DNA from: Sternotherus odoratus
Taxonomy: Eukaryota; Chordata; Testudines; Kinosternidae
Direction: 5' to 3'
DNA: 64,000 nt
Assembly: GCA_032164245.1 (NCBI GenBank)
Contig: JAVMKO010000003.1
Span: 40,116,890-40,180,889, forward strand
Positions 24,674 to 36,839 of this stretch are shown here, in pieces; the first letter of the stretch is position 1; each line of letters opens with the position of its first letter. The notes beneath the pieces are model-generated. The model saw only the letters and a list, made by a program, of their open reading frames with translations, had not been told where the DNA came from and ran no database searches. The position numbers and the translations under genes were made by a program.

Positions 24674-25955
24674 TATGAAATAAACTATATGCATCACATT
24701 CAAATGTATTGTCAACCAACCTGAATTTGCACAATTTCCTTTTTAAAGCTAACTACTTGTTTGGATCTTGTAGGGTGGACTGGTGACTACAATTTTACTT
24801 TGGAATTTCTTTTCAACATCTTTATGGAGATGTAGATAATTTATATCCTAGTTTTCAATTTGTCAAAAACTTCTGTAGGAAGGAAAGTTATGCATTGTTC
24901 AGTCTTATGGTCCCTATCTATCTTAAAATCTTTTTGCCTTTTTAGTTCTATAGTATGAGTTGATTTTTTATTACATAATAACACTAGTGTCATTTTTCCA
25001 TATGACTTCACCATTCAATAATCATGAAAATCAGAAGCAGAAATATAGGTATTAGGAATGAATTTTTCATTTTTTTCAAAATTGATGAAATAGGTCATAT
25101 TATTTTCCAAGCACAGAGACATAATAACTACATCCTAAACAGGACTGAAAAAGCAATCCTTGCAATAGAGATTGTATTAAAAGGAATAAATACTCATCAG
25201 AATTTACTAAAGGGAAGTAAGAATTAGATGAGATTGTATCAGTAATTTTTATTATTGATGCTGTTGATTCAAATCTAGGAGCATGAGAAATGAGTTCTAT
25301 CCAGACTGTTTTTTATGCTGTGCCCATCATCATTGTATCTGCACACCAGGGAAAGTACACCTGAAAATAGTTGTTGATCAATATATGAACTTCACAAAGA
25401 GGCCTTTTCATCATCATTTTTCCTGCTAGGCTGGTGGTGAGGCGAGAATTAAAATTGCACCATTGAAATGCAAAGCCACCAGGAAATGAGAGGAGAGTTG
25501 CTGAAATCATAAAATAATAAAAAATGTGCTCACTGTATTGTGATCTCATTCTTATGAGAGGTAGAGACTAAGGACTGCATGATATACTCTTGTGGGGAAA
25601 AAAAAAAACCCAAGGTGATTAATTATGCAAACAAATATACACAACATCAGTACAGCAATTGAGTTTCAGTTGCCATCAGCTAGGCTCAAATATCCATGTA
25701 TCTAAATTGCAAGAGGATTGGAGAAAATGGGGATGTCAAAACACATAAATATTTCCCTCTGAGAAAAGCAAGAAAGTAACATGTTCACCCCTCCAATGAC
25801 AATGGCTCTCAGCTCTCTCTCTCTATATGGTACAGTATTTGCAGAATCCTCATTTGTTTTCCTCCTCCCCACATCACCTCAAGGAGAGAAGAGCTATTCA
25901 GCAGACATCCTCAGAATCTGGTGGGTCAGGCTCCAGACGGCACTAGCAGTAATCA
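24674..25955. other. AT-rich DNA, no gene recognised
   Basis: Only short unrelated frames (25024-25227, 25313-25549). Confidence 0.45.
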
Positions 25956-25959
25956 TGGG

Positions 25960-26060
25960 AGGAAGGATGTGGCTAAAGCTCTGGACTGGAACTCAAGAGA
26001 ACTTCAAATCAATGTTGAGCTCTGCCAGGATCTCCTGGGTGGCTTTAGAGAAGTTTAAAC
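25960..26060 (+). repeat. MIR-like tRNA-SINE fragment
   Basis: The plus strand shows TGGCTAAAGCTCTGGACTGG (box A region) followed by a box B-like AACTTCAAATC and GAGCTCTGCCAGGATCTCCT, the usual order in MIR-type SINEs. It is diverged and lacks a clear tail. Confidence 0.45.
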
Positions 26061-26144
26061 CTCTTTTATTCTCACAGCATGCCTTTGAAATAGGAGGGTG
26101 GGGGACAGAGGCAATTTTTAAAATTATTGTGAGAAACTGAGGTA

Positions 26145-27480
26145 CTACTGTGAGAGGACCTTATGTATTATAAGAGATAATTCATAGATTCTAAGGATCA
26201 CAATGACCCTTTCTGGAAATAAGTCTGACCTGTGTAGCATAGGCCAGAGAACATCCCCAGAATAATTCCTAGAGCAGATCTTTAGAAAAGCATATAATCT
26301 GAATTTAAAAATTGTCAGTGATAGAGAATCTGATGGTAAATTGTCAAATGATTCCTTATTCTTAGCAGTATAGTCCTCCATCCTTTAAGTATGGCCTACA
26401 TTCTTTGTTCCCACATATATACATTTAGCCATATTAAAACACAAAGTTTTCTTGTGGCCACTTTACCAAGAGATCCAGATCACTCCGAACCAGTGAACTC
26501 TTCACATCACTTACCACTCCCCACAACTGTTGTGCCATCTGTAAACTTTATCAGTGATGATTTTACATTTTCTTCCAAGTCATTCATAAAAATATGAATA
26601 ACTTCATGCCAAAAACTGATGATCCCTGTGGGACTCCACTGAAAACTGACCAGTTCAATGACAATTTTCTGTTTACACTTTCATTTTCAGATCTATCGGT
26701 TAGCCAATATTTAATCCATTTAATGTGTGCTTGTTCATTTTATCTTGCTCTAGTTTTGTAACCAACATGTTGTGTGGTACCAATCAAATGCCTTATTGAA
26801 GCCTATTACATCAATACTATTACTTTTATCAACCAAACTTGTTATCTCATCCAAAAAATCAAATTAGTTTGACAAGATTTCTTATTCATAAATCCATATT
26901 GATTTTCATTAATTATATTACCCTCTAGTGCTTTATTAATTTAGCTCCATATCTTCCATTCCATTATCTTGGCTGGGATCGATGTCAGGCTGAGAGGCCT
27001 ATAGTTGCCTGACTCATCCACTTACCCATTTCAAAATAATAGGCACAACATTAGCTTTCTTCCAGTGTTCTGGACTTCAGTGCTCCAAGACTTATTGAAA
27101 ATCTACATTAATAGTTTAGTGACCTCCTCAGCAAGATTTTTAAAAACCCTTGGATGCAAGTTATCTGGACCTGATAATTTTTTTAGAAAGTCTAATTTCA
27201 TTAACTTCTGTTTAACATCCTCCAGAGATATTAGTGGAATGGAATGTGCATTATCACCATCTGACAAAACTATGTGATCTGTTCTCCCACCCAAATTCTG
27301 AACAGAAATATTTATTGACATTTCTGTATTAATATTAATAATTCTACCATTTCCAGCTAGTAATGCACCATTTCCAGGATTGTCTTTATTCCTAATACAT
27401 TTTTTTAAAAACTCCTTTTTATCCTTAACTCTGCTTGCCATAGCTTTCTCCTTGTTTCTCTTAGCTTCCATTATTAATTT
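26145..27480 (-). pseudogene. CR1 LINE ORF2 reverse transcriptase, broken, with 3' end
   Basis: On the minus strand, peptide pieces follow CR1 ORF2 order. LSGPDNLHPRVFKNLAEEV lies at 27120-27190. SGNYRPLSLTSIPAKIME lies at about 26950-27020. A NENQYGF block lies near 26900. The thumb segment with GVPQGS lies near 26615, followed by NDLEENVKSSLIKF. The C-terminal piece KESFDNLPSDSLSLTIFKFR runs to the 3' end. Multiple stops and shifts make it inactive. It keeps more of ORF2 than any other CR1 here. The 3' end near 26145-26190 matches the tail of the copy at 35340. Confidence 0.85.
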
Positions 27481-29528
27481 TCTACATTCCTAACTCCTGA
27501 TTTATATTCATTACTATCAACATCTCCTTTCTCCTATTTGTTATATATATTATTGTTATAACATGGCTATCCACAATGTGGATCTACAATTATGAACATC
27601 AGAAAGCTATATGAGCTCAGACTTACCCCATGACTTTATTTTGATTACAGTGTTTGTGAGGGGTCTGACTGGCATAATTTAATTTTCAGTTAACTCCTGC
27701 TATCTGCTCATACCTAAACCACAAATCACCTGTGCATGTTTTACTGCTGTGGTGTATCACTGTCATTAGTAGCCCGTCATTGTGAGGATATTACACTGTG
27801 TAGTCACTTCCCCTGAGCATGTGAGATTTTCTGTTAGTGCATGCCCCATGGAATGTCAGTCATGGCCCCTATGAGCTTGGAAGGAAGGAACTTTCTGAAC
27901 TATGATATTTAAGGGCTTGCCTTTATCAATGTGTTTTTTTCTTTAAGATGGGAGAGACAGATTATCAAAGAGCAAAAGGAGAATGGATTGAGCCCAATAT
28001 ATAACTGTAGCTGAGTTTGAGTATTTGATTAAAGATTGTCTAACTTCTGCAGCTCCCTTTATCACACAGGAATCTGCCAACTGTGACGTTTACATTCTAG
28101 GAATCAATGAATCCCTAGACTAGCCACTAAGTTATAAGTATTTGATTACCAGCATAATTAGGGGAAAAGTCAGTAAAGCTGTAGTCATCTATTGAAGGAG
28201 ACTTTCAATAATACATGTCCACATATATGAAAATGCACTCAGATGTATTAATTGGTCCTGACACTAACAGTAATTTTTGCAGTATGCATCTGAGCAAAAA
28301 GCCTGACTGAGTGTAAAGCTCTCATCAGTGAATTATATGCTAGTGAAAACTGACAAGCTGATTGAAAGTGTCACGGGAAGAAGATGGTGATATATAACTG
28401 CACAATTTTCATTGCACAAAGCAATATTTTTAGTGCTTACAATTTGTACTGAAAGTCATTATTCTTCTCCATTATGGACAAAAAGGACACTCTCTAAGTG
28501 CTGGAGTCCATGACTTCTTTAATTTTAAATCTAACCCAAACGACTACTTTTCATAGAGAGATTACTAAATGATATACAGTCACTTGCTACGAATTTATGT
28601 CTTGCCCAGATCAGTGAAAGTTAAAGAATTAAACTCTGTGCAACTACCAGACTGCTAGAATATTATAGCCAGGAAAATGCTGCATTAGATACAATGTAAT
28701 GAAAGATGTTGTGTTTAAATTGTTCTAGAACCGATGTCACAGGACATGTCTGTGTTACAAATAAAGAATGTTACAGTACTATAATCCTATAATTATTATT
28801 TATGGAATATTCTTCCAAACTGAGACTATAATTATTTGCAGTGATATGGTCATATCATGAGATTCTAAATAGAAGGATATTTCTCATCACAGTGGGAATT
28901 TAAAGAATTGCCTGGACACAGCTGTGTACAGCAAATGTATGTTGATACACATTACGTGCACATGAATGAGAAAATACCATTCATTTCTGATGTGAACATG
29001 TATAAATCTGTTGACAATTGTTACAATTTAGGAGGGGCATTTTAAGTTAAATTAAAACAACTCTAGAGGGTGAATTAAATTCGGTAAGCCAACCATCTAA
29101 TTTTGCATTTGTTTTTCACAGGTGTAAGTGAGATTAGAAACAGGCACAAAAATGTACAGTTAAGGTTTTCTTGATCTGATCCCACATCATTATACCAGAC
29201 ACCAAAGCACATTTGATGTGCATTATTTATTCAAGGAATACCCAGATATGACAGCACAAGAGAACCCTTGAAACTACAAAATGTAAGACATTTACAGTTG
29301 TCAATTCTTAATATTTCCATGGAGTTTTTTTTATTTAGTTTCTCTTTCTTTTACTTTCAAAGATCTATTGACTATTGCTATTTATTATTTGTATTACAAA
29401 CAGACCTAGGGACCCTATCCAACTTTAGGGCCTCATTACACTAGCTGCTGCTGTGCAGACATATAGTAAGAGTAAGTCTTCACTCTGAAAATCTTATAAG
29501 CTAAATTTACATGTCAGACAGATAAAGG
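27481..29528. other. AT-rich DNA, no gene recognised
   Basis: About 2 kb without any recognisable repeat or frame of length; the least repeat-marked stretch of the window. Confidence 0.45.
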
Positions 29529-29665
29529 ATGGGAGGGGAAACAGAGGCACAAAGAAGTGACAAGTCTTTACCAAGTTCACACACTAGGTGAGAGAAGAGC
29601 TGGGAATACGACCCAGTTCTGAATCTCAGACCCGTGCCTTATACACTAGACTATGCTGCTTATCT
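29529..29665 (-). repeat. MIR-like (tRNA-derived) SINE
   Basis: On the minus strand, box A-like TAGTCTAGTGTA (29642-29653) and box B-like GGTCGTATTCC (29603-29613) are followed by the MIR-type core (CCAGCTCTTCTCTCACCTAG..TGTGAACTTGG) and TTTGTGCCTCTGTTTCCCC. Order and phrases fit MIR/CORE-SINE. Confidence 0.75.
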
Positions 29666-30475
29666 GAGGCACACTGATGCCTCTTGGTAGAAGTGCAGAG
29701 TTGCCCCTACCTTAGAAGAGGTTGAAATAGGCATGCAAGGTTGCCATATAGGCTTCACTTGATCCAGGGAGCATCACAGATTGTACAACAGATGAGGACC
29801 AATTCCCACTCTCTCCCTACCCCTCTCTGTCTCTTCAGAAGCAATGTTGTGAATGTCCCTGGTCTTCTTGTTGACCAGGGTGGCACTTTCCCCCTTCTCT
29901 CATCCCATGTACTTCTACACTAGGGACAGAGACAATCCAGCCCAAATATTGTATTGCTGTAGAAGTAAATCTGTAATTAAAGATCAGCAGCAAACAAATA
30001 AAAAAAATTGCAGCAGTCATAAGACGGGGATATAAAAGTGCAAACTTTAAATCAAATGACAAGTAATATGCAAGTGAAATTCCTTAGAAGTCCATAAACT
30101 GTCATTAGGAATAAGAGAGTGTCTTATCAAAAAGGAAGATAACTTGAGGAAAAGGTTAAGAGAAAAGGCAATCACTGGTCATTAAAATGCAAAAGATGCA
30201 TTTAATTGTCAATCTTCTAGTGACCATGCAGATGCAATAAGAAGTTAAGTCGCTGTGCACTTAAGATTTTATCCTGAGTGCAGGCCCAACTCCAGCATCC
30301 ATCACAAATAGCATGGGAAGGCTGTGACAGAAAGAAACCTTTCCCATTAGGCTGCAATGGCCACCATCATAAAGACCCAGCCTTTCAGTGGAATGGAAAG
30401 AATAGGGACAGGAAGATCTCAGGGATCACAGTAGTCCCTTACGGCCTTGAAATCAATAAATCTATGGAACAGTGA
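29666..30475. other. Noncoding DNA, no gene recognised
   Basis: Several frames of 60-75 codons overlap on both strands with no domain. No element ends were recognised. Confidence 0.4.
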
Positions 30476-30477
30476 GG

Positions 30478-30670
30478 CTAGTTAACCATGGAATCATTGG
30501 AACAATTTACCAAGGGTATAATGATTCCTCCCTCACTGGAGATTTTTAGATCAAGATGGAATGTTTTCTGAAAGATATGTTTTGGTTTAAACAGAAATAA
30601 CCCGCCTATGGCCTGTGTTGTAAGGGTTAGACTAGGAAGGTGATCATAATAGAATCTATAAATGTCTTTA
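30478..30670 (+). mobile_element. CR1 tail, first of two adjacent copies
   Basis: The plus strand shows ORF2-end remnants (GGAACAATTTACCAAGGG, CTCACTGGAGATTTTTAGATC) and a 3' segment with TAATAGAATCTATAAATG near 30650. It belongs to the CR1 branch seen on the minus strand at 26145 and 35340. Confidence 0.7.
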
Positions 30671-30727
30671 AAATAGGTCATCCAGGACTTCAAGGAAAAG
30701 CAGGACACGAGAACTAAGTCTGCCACT

Positions 30728-31207
30728 CTACTTAGCCTCCACTGGACTACTGTGTCCAGTTCTGGATGCCAAACTTTGGGAAAGATGTGGACAAATTCAG
30801 AAAGATGAAAGGTCTAGAAAATATGGCCTATGAGGAAAGACTGAAAAAAATGGATTTGTTTAGCCTGCAGAAGAAAAGCCGGATGGGGGTCATGATAACA
30901 GTCTTCAAGTATGTAAATCGTTATTACCACTGAGGACAAGACAAGAAGTAATGGGTTTAAATTGCAGCAAGGGATATTTAGGTTAAACATAAGGAAAAGC
31001 TTCCTAACTATAAAGGCATTTAAGCACTGGAACAAGTTAATTAAGCAGGTTGTGGAATCTCCATCACTGGAGGTTTTAAGAGCAGGTTAGATAAACACAT
31101 GTCAGGGATGGTCTATCTGGATAATACTTAGTCCTGCCTCAGTGCAGAAGACTGGACGAGATGACCTACTGAGATCCCTTCCAGCCCTTCATTTCTATGA
31201 TTCCATG
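30728..31207 (+). mobile_element. CR1 LINE 3' end, second copy
   Basis: The sequence begins within ORF2 at CTACTGTGTCCAGTTCTGG. It runs through GACTGAAAAAAATGGATTTG, CTTCCTAACTATAA and GTGGAATCTCCATCACTGGAG, and ends CCAGCCCTTCATTTCTATGA. The CR1 terminal repeat ATTCTATG-type end is present. It is the tidiest CR1 tail in this region. Confidence 0.9.
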
Positions 31208-32959
31208 AATATTTTTGTTCCTGTATTAATCAAATTATGTTTATCAAAGATTTTTGAATCCCACTTTAAACTAGCCAGTCATTCAGAATACATTTGAGAC
31301 CGATGTTAATTAAATAGAATTTATTATTAAAATATGCTTTTAAGGCTTATGAAATAAAGAAGGAAATAGATATGCCAGAGATTGTTAAACATCAATAAAT
31401 ATGGCTTTCACTTAGTAATCAGTGGAATCCTCAACAACAGAGGCTGTGCCTGATTGGAAGAACAATTAAAAATGGAGGATAGGCTATTTATAAAACAAGA
31501 CTCTTCTAGAGGCTTAGACCTCAAACAAAGCTGTTGCTCTAATAGAAATCAGTGTGATATAGCTTTCTGGAAAAGAAAAGAGCTTGAAAGACCAAGGCTG
31601 ACTCAAGCTATTTGTGTGTCTGTAGGTTTCATACCTATACCAGAATATTTACTTTATTGCAGTTTTTTGTCTGATTTACTCTGACTTGCACTGTGTAAAT
31701 CACCTTTTATAAAACAAGCTGTGTGAGTGCTGTTTGCTACATATAAAAACTTTGGCCATAGACTAACATTTAAATATTTTTAAAATACTTCCCTAGCTGA
31801 CTGATATTGTCAAAGAAGCTTGAAACTGCCCTTTCTCAAACCTGCCATTAAAATGCTGGTGGACACTATATCATTCCTATGAGTCTGATTGTCAGCAACT
31901 GAGCATAGTCAATGATTCCAGTGTTGGGAAGGTCAAAATCCTGCCTATTTCAGAATTTGGCAGCCTACTTAGAGTAACAGCAAGGATATTCTTTCTAACA
32001 TGAAATATGTACTTGTAATATATCTTTGCTATCCCCCCAATAATAAAAAAAACACTCAACTCTCTCCAGTCAGTCAGTATTTCTATGAGAACCACAAGAG
32101 GTAATGCGTTCAGCAATCTAGCAGAGCTTCAGAAAACGGCACTGAGAAATTCTGGATTGTCTGGAATAGATGTAATTCAAATAGAAATATGTGTGCCTAG
32201 AGTATTGAAAATTAACTAATCAGCATACTGGCACAATGACTACTTGATACATTAATAATAAGACACTTGTATTTTTATGAACCAGAGCATTAGATTTTTC
32301 TGATCTAAAATGTACATACTGTATTCTCATATTCCATTGGTCATTATTTGATTTCTCTCTTATTCATGGGATAGTGTCATAAAGAATATAAAGACTCTTA
32401 AGATATAAAGATGATGAATTCTACAATAGTTAGCACTAGGTACCTTTCCCTTCAAACTCTTCCAAAGAAATCAGAAGATAACATTTCAAATTAAATTATG
32501 GGTCCTAAAAAAGAGAGAGAGAAACTTATAAGTAGCTTTTAGACTATCCAACGCACTTCAGCCAAGTAATTCCAAAATAACTAGCCACTAAAAAGTGAAA
32601 GAATTAATTAATGTTTTAAACATCAATTTTGAAAGGATGTTCTTTGATATTATCGATGCAATTATGTTTTATATAGTTTAAATGTATGTGCAGTATTTGA
32701 TCTTTACTTTGTGCTACAATGGCTACCATAAAAAGGCAACATTTGCCAACAGATACTGCACAATTGGAATAATTATTTCCTCATCCATAAAAGGAAAAAA
32801 CTGTGATATCCCCAATTCCATTGTGTGGTAAGGGGTGACTTTTAAAAGAAAACAACTACATACTAAATTGTTCAGCTTTTGACTGAACAAGTGAGAAATG
32901 ACAGTTTAATAACTCAGAGGGAAAACCAAATGCTTCTTGAGAAAGGCACGTAGTATGCA
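31208..32959. other. AT-rich DNA, no gene recognised
   Basis: Frames at 31454-31684 and 31892-32116 have no domain. No termini were seen. Confidence 0.45.
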
Positions 32960-32963
32960 GAAA

Positions 32964-33090
32964 AAGGTTATTTACCAGTAACTGCTGTTCTTTGAGCTCA
33001 TAGCGTCTTCAGACTCACACTTCAGAGGGTTAACACCTCCTGGCAGTGAGCTGCAGATTCTACACAGCAATATCTGTTGGAGCCACTTTT
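32964..33090 (+). repeat. Isolated fragment resembling the DIRS-like terminal repeat
   Basis: GGTTATTTACCAGTAACTGC followed by TGTTCTTTGAG resembles the arm at 20553-20581. No second arm or coding part is nearby, so this is a solo or truncated end. Confidence 0.45.
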
Positions 33091-33449
33091 AGTGATTAGG
33101 CCATCCTCAGGCACCTAATTCTGCATATGTTTAAGAATTCTGGGTGCCCAGCTCAGGTTTGGAATTCCACTAAGCAGCAGGGTGTCTAAAAGTTTAGCTG
33201 TTGCAACACTGAATGTTGCAGCTCCTAAGTCCCCTTTGTGAATCTAACCCCTGTTCTGTATGCAATTGTCAATGGGTTGTAGATATAGCTACAAGGAATG
33301 GCCTCTTCACAGATGTATGACTCATATAATATTATGACAAATAGAAAACCAGAGGTCCCAAAAGCTTTGAGAAACAAAATTCAAACCCACAAAGTGAAAA
33401 AGAGATACACATGCACAGGAGGGAAAACCATGAAGACACTTAAATAAAT

Positions 33450-33840
33450 ATGTGGGCAAAAGCAGGCAGGCCTAGGATCAGGAGCTTGGGAATCAGGGAC
33501 CAAAGCTAGGAATCAGAACCAGTGTACAGGTCATGGTAAGGGTTAAAGCCAATATCTGAGTCAGGAGTCAAGCTGAAGGTCAAAGCCAGAGATAGAGTCA
33601 GACCCGAGGTTAATACAAATGGCAGATTCCAAGATCAATTGGGAATCAGGGTCTAAGTCAGAACCAAGGTAAATACCAGCAGTTCAAGGTAAAGAAATAG
33701 GGAAAGTATGGCAGCTACCTAGGAATCCACATGGTTGCCTGGATGGTTCCTGGTACACTCCATGGTCTTATATAAAACCAAGGAGCCAATCAGGGACCTC
33801 TGTGACAACTGTCAATCAGATTATGTGATGTGAAACATCT
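33450..33840. repeat. Degenerate short-period repeat
   Basis: The motif GGTCAAAGCCAGAG and variants (AATCAGGG, GAGTCAG) recur irregularly between 33470 and 33720, giving a weak repeat of roughly 20-30 bp period. It may be part of an older LTR-like or satellite repeat. Confidence 0.4.
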
Positions 33841-35339
33841 CATAGCATGCAATTTCTGCAGATTGTGAGTCACAGGGAGAAGTTAAGTTACCCCTACTTC
33901 TGGCTCGCAGTGTGGAGCTATTTGTTGCTTGGCTACCTTGTAGGGGTGGGTTCAATTCCTATTGATCCTTTTATAGTTCTGAGAAGAAATGAAGTTTCCT
34001 TTGGCACAACCATTAAGCAAAGTAATTTCGTTAAGTGGTACACAGAACAATTATTCCTTATGGTACTGTACTGTGAATGAGGACTGTTGCCCTGAGCTTG
34101 CGAGGGCAGGAGCTGAAATCACAACCCAGTAGAATTCAAGCACAGATCTGAATATTCAGTGTTACAATCAAAGGAGGTTCCCTTTTGTCAAAACTCCTGT
34201 TTTCAGTAGGACCCACTAGACTTCTGACGAATGTCCTTCATCAACTGTTTCAGCAATCCATAAGTCAGAATATCAGCCTGAACAGATTCAACGGCAGGCA
34301 GATATATTTAGCCACTCTGAAGAAAAGATACAGTAAACTGTGAAATGTTACTAACATCAATTCTATGAGTTTTTGGGGGCGGGAGAGGAGGACTTTCCAA
34401 AAGAACATCATGATTGCACCTCTCGTGACCTACAAATAGATTTCCTGAACCAACATAATTGAAGGGAATGTGCAGAGTAAATTCTAGTTTCAGTCCAAGA
34501 AAGGTGAATCTGTAAATTATATTGGTTCTTGTTTGACCCTGATGGAGTCAATGGGTGTTCTCTTTGGTAATGAAGATAATTAATCCCCTAGCATAGCAGA
34601 TCATATCAGACTGAGACTCACAAAAGGAATAGCTAGAGCCTCAGTCAAGTATCCCCCAGACCCTCAGAGTAAACTCTCAGCAGACATCATCTCCGGGTAG
34701 CACTTGAGACTTAATGTATGACATGGGGATTAAAAACACCATATTCCCAGCAGGAGACTCAGGGCTTTTTTTTGTGCCCACAAAGTGTGTACTACATGTG
34801 TGTGAACTTCAGCACACACTAAAACGTTTGGCTGAAACTGCCTCCTGCAAAGCTGTGGAGTCTTCTGGATTGAAGTGTTCAGTGGGGTTCATTCCCAATG
34901 GAGGATTTTGAGGCTACAAAAGTGAGGGTGGCCTAAAGTGCCCATCAGTTCTTCACTAATTACTAAAGGTGTAATGGGTTCAGATCATACACAGTGTCCT
35001 CAATGCTTCCATCTGGGTGTTTTTGTTTTGTTTTTTCGTGAGACAAGCACTGAGGATATGGCTTCTGATAAAGCTGTATCAAGGTCAGCTTCATGAGTTC
35101 AGGGTCCTGATGCAACCAAGCTTAACTTCTTTCTTTAGCAGGCAACAACAACAACAACAACAAAACATCTTAGATACAGAGTAGTGGGGAGCAATCTGTC
35201 CTGGTCACTGTGGAACCTCTAAGACAGAGGCACAGAATGAGAATGTCTCTTATTTTTGGAGCTGTGTTTTTTTCCAAAGAGGAGAGGTGAGATGGGTCAG
35301 CATGTGGCCCTGGAAGTGCCCATCTTGTGACACATTATT
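33841..35339. other. Noncoding DNA, no gene recognised
   Basis: Short frames (33847-34080, 34714-34911) have no domain. A CAA microsatellite lies at about 35145-35163. Confidence 0.4.
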
Positions 35340-35712
35340 TTATGGAGTCCAAGATCAGAAAGGATCACTGTGATCATCTAATCTGATCACCTCTGTAGAA
35401 TTTTCCTCCAAATAATTCCAAGAGCCTATCTTTAAAAAAAAAATTAAAAATCCAATCTTAATTTGGAGAATCCACTGGAACCCATAAGTATTCCAATGGT
35501 TAATTACTCTCATTGTTACAGATTTTCACCTTATTTCCAGTCTCTAATTGTCTAGTTCCAACTATCAGCTATTGGATTGTGACCTTTCTCTGCTAGATTG
35601 AAGGACCCATTATTAAATATTGTCCCACAGGTAGATACTTACAGACTATAATCAAGTCACTGTTTAACTTTTTTTGCCCAGGAGTATTTACAAGTGGGCT
35701 GAAAATGATAAC
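35340..35712 (-). mobile_element. CR1 LINE 3' end
   Basis: Read on the minus strand, it holds the CR1 tail with the terminus near AAGATCAGAAAGGATCACTGTG and the upstream phrases for TTCCAATGGTTAATTACTCTC and TACAGACTATAATCAAGTCAC. It runs farther into the upstream region than most copies here. Confidence 0.82.
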
Positions 35713-36001
35713 ATGGTATACACAGAATGCTCTCTACATACTATTTCTTTGTACTGTTAACCATTAGATGACTTCAACTATGCAAAGACATATATGATCT
35801 GTAAAAATACCAATAAACTGGCACCTGACCTGGTGTCTAACGGAAGGCTTGACATATACTGAGACAGGGAAGGGAGGGAAGATGAAGAAAGAAGGAAAAT
35901 AAAAAACTCAGGATTTCAGTCATCAATCTCTATATTCAATAGTAGGTGCCCACGATTGTTTTTTTTTTAAATTATATAATTAGATATCCTTGGAATTATG
36001 G

Positions 36002-36002
<1 letters not shown>

Positions 36003-36034
<32 letters not shown>
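36003..36034. repeat. (TA)n microsatellite
   Basis: Sixteen TA units immediately left of the element at 36035; a second TA run (36447-36462) lies on its right. Confidence 0.9.
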
Positions 36035-36038
<4 letters not shown>

Positions 36039-36446
36039 CAAATTACTGCCACTATATTGATGGGTCCTGCACTTTCTCGTCTTGTGGGGAATTCGGGGAG
36101 CCTATTTCTTGCCCCTGAACAGGGTATTAACTGTCCCACTAGTATCCTAGAGGGGAGAAGTGGAGAGGGAGGGACCCGGGCCTCCCTCTCCACTCCTCCA
36201 AACTGCTCTCCGCTCCAACGCCTCCAAACTGCTCTCTGCTCCAACACCTCCAAACTCCTTCCAAACACCCACACCTGTCTGCCTGAGGTAGGGTTTTTTT
36301 TATTAAGGTCCTAATTGACAGCAGGTGCTCCAATTAGCCTGCTGCCTGCTTCCCTAGTCTACAGGGAGCCACGCCCTAATGAACCTTGAGTTGATATATC
36401 TCCCCTCAAGCACTCTGCCACAGCTCCCTGACCTTCCTCTATCACA
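36035..36446. mobile_element. Repeat inserted in a TA microsatellite (solo LTR or MITE)
   Basis: Its edges are GTGACAAATTACTG and CCTCTATCACA, with TA repeats on both outer sides, as if it had inserted into one microsatellite. The middle has a 27-bp tandem motif CTCCAAACTGCTCTCYGCTC at 36195-36260 and a stretch TCCTAATTGACAGCAGGTGC. TG...CA-like edges would suit an LTR, but no partner LTR or internal genes are present. The ORFs on both strands are overlapping chance frames. Confidence 0.45.
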
Positions 36447-36765
36447 ATATATATATATATATGCAAATGAGAAACACCTCCATGCTATTCAGAATATTTT
36501 TTTCTTTTCTTTTTGTTTGTTCGCTTGCTTGCTTATAAAAGGTATCCTAAAATAACACTTTCTAAATATCACTCCAAGTTCTAACCCTGGGTTAAAATCA
36601 GAAAACTTATGTTCTTTGCACTGATCACGTTGGGGGGAAATAAAATCTTCCCATCCCATGGGAGGCAAGAATCTACTGAAAATACTGAGGCCACATCAGA
36701 GAAATATATCCCATTGGTTCCTATTTAGGAAAAGATTTTAGAACACACAAGTTTTGTTAGCTATT

Positions 36766-36836
36766 GACAGCTGGAATCAAACCTAGGACTTCTTGAGCTT
36801 AATGCATTAGCCTGTTCTGCCTGAGCTAAAATACAA
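36766..36836 (-). repeat. tRNA-derived SINE head with intact A and B boxes
   Basis: On the minus strand, box A TAGCTCAGGCAG (36817-36828) and box B GGTTTGATTCC (36773-36783) are 45 nt apart, the spacing of a real tRNA. A full acceptor stem and CCA-side pairing are not evident, so a SINE head is more likely than a tRNA gene. Turtles carry tRNA-derived SINEs. Confidence 0.6.
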
Positions 36837-36839
36837 ATC

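Noticed and set aside
36766..36836. A functional tRNA gene
   Set aside because: A and B boxes are present, but full stem pairing is not evident, and the surrounding sequence looks like a SINE.
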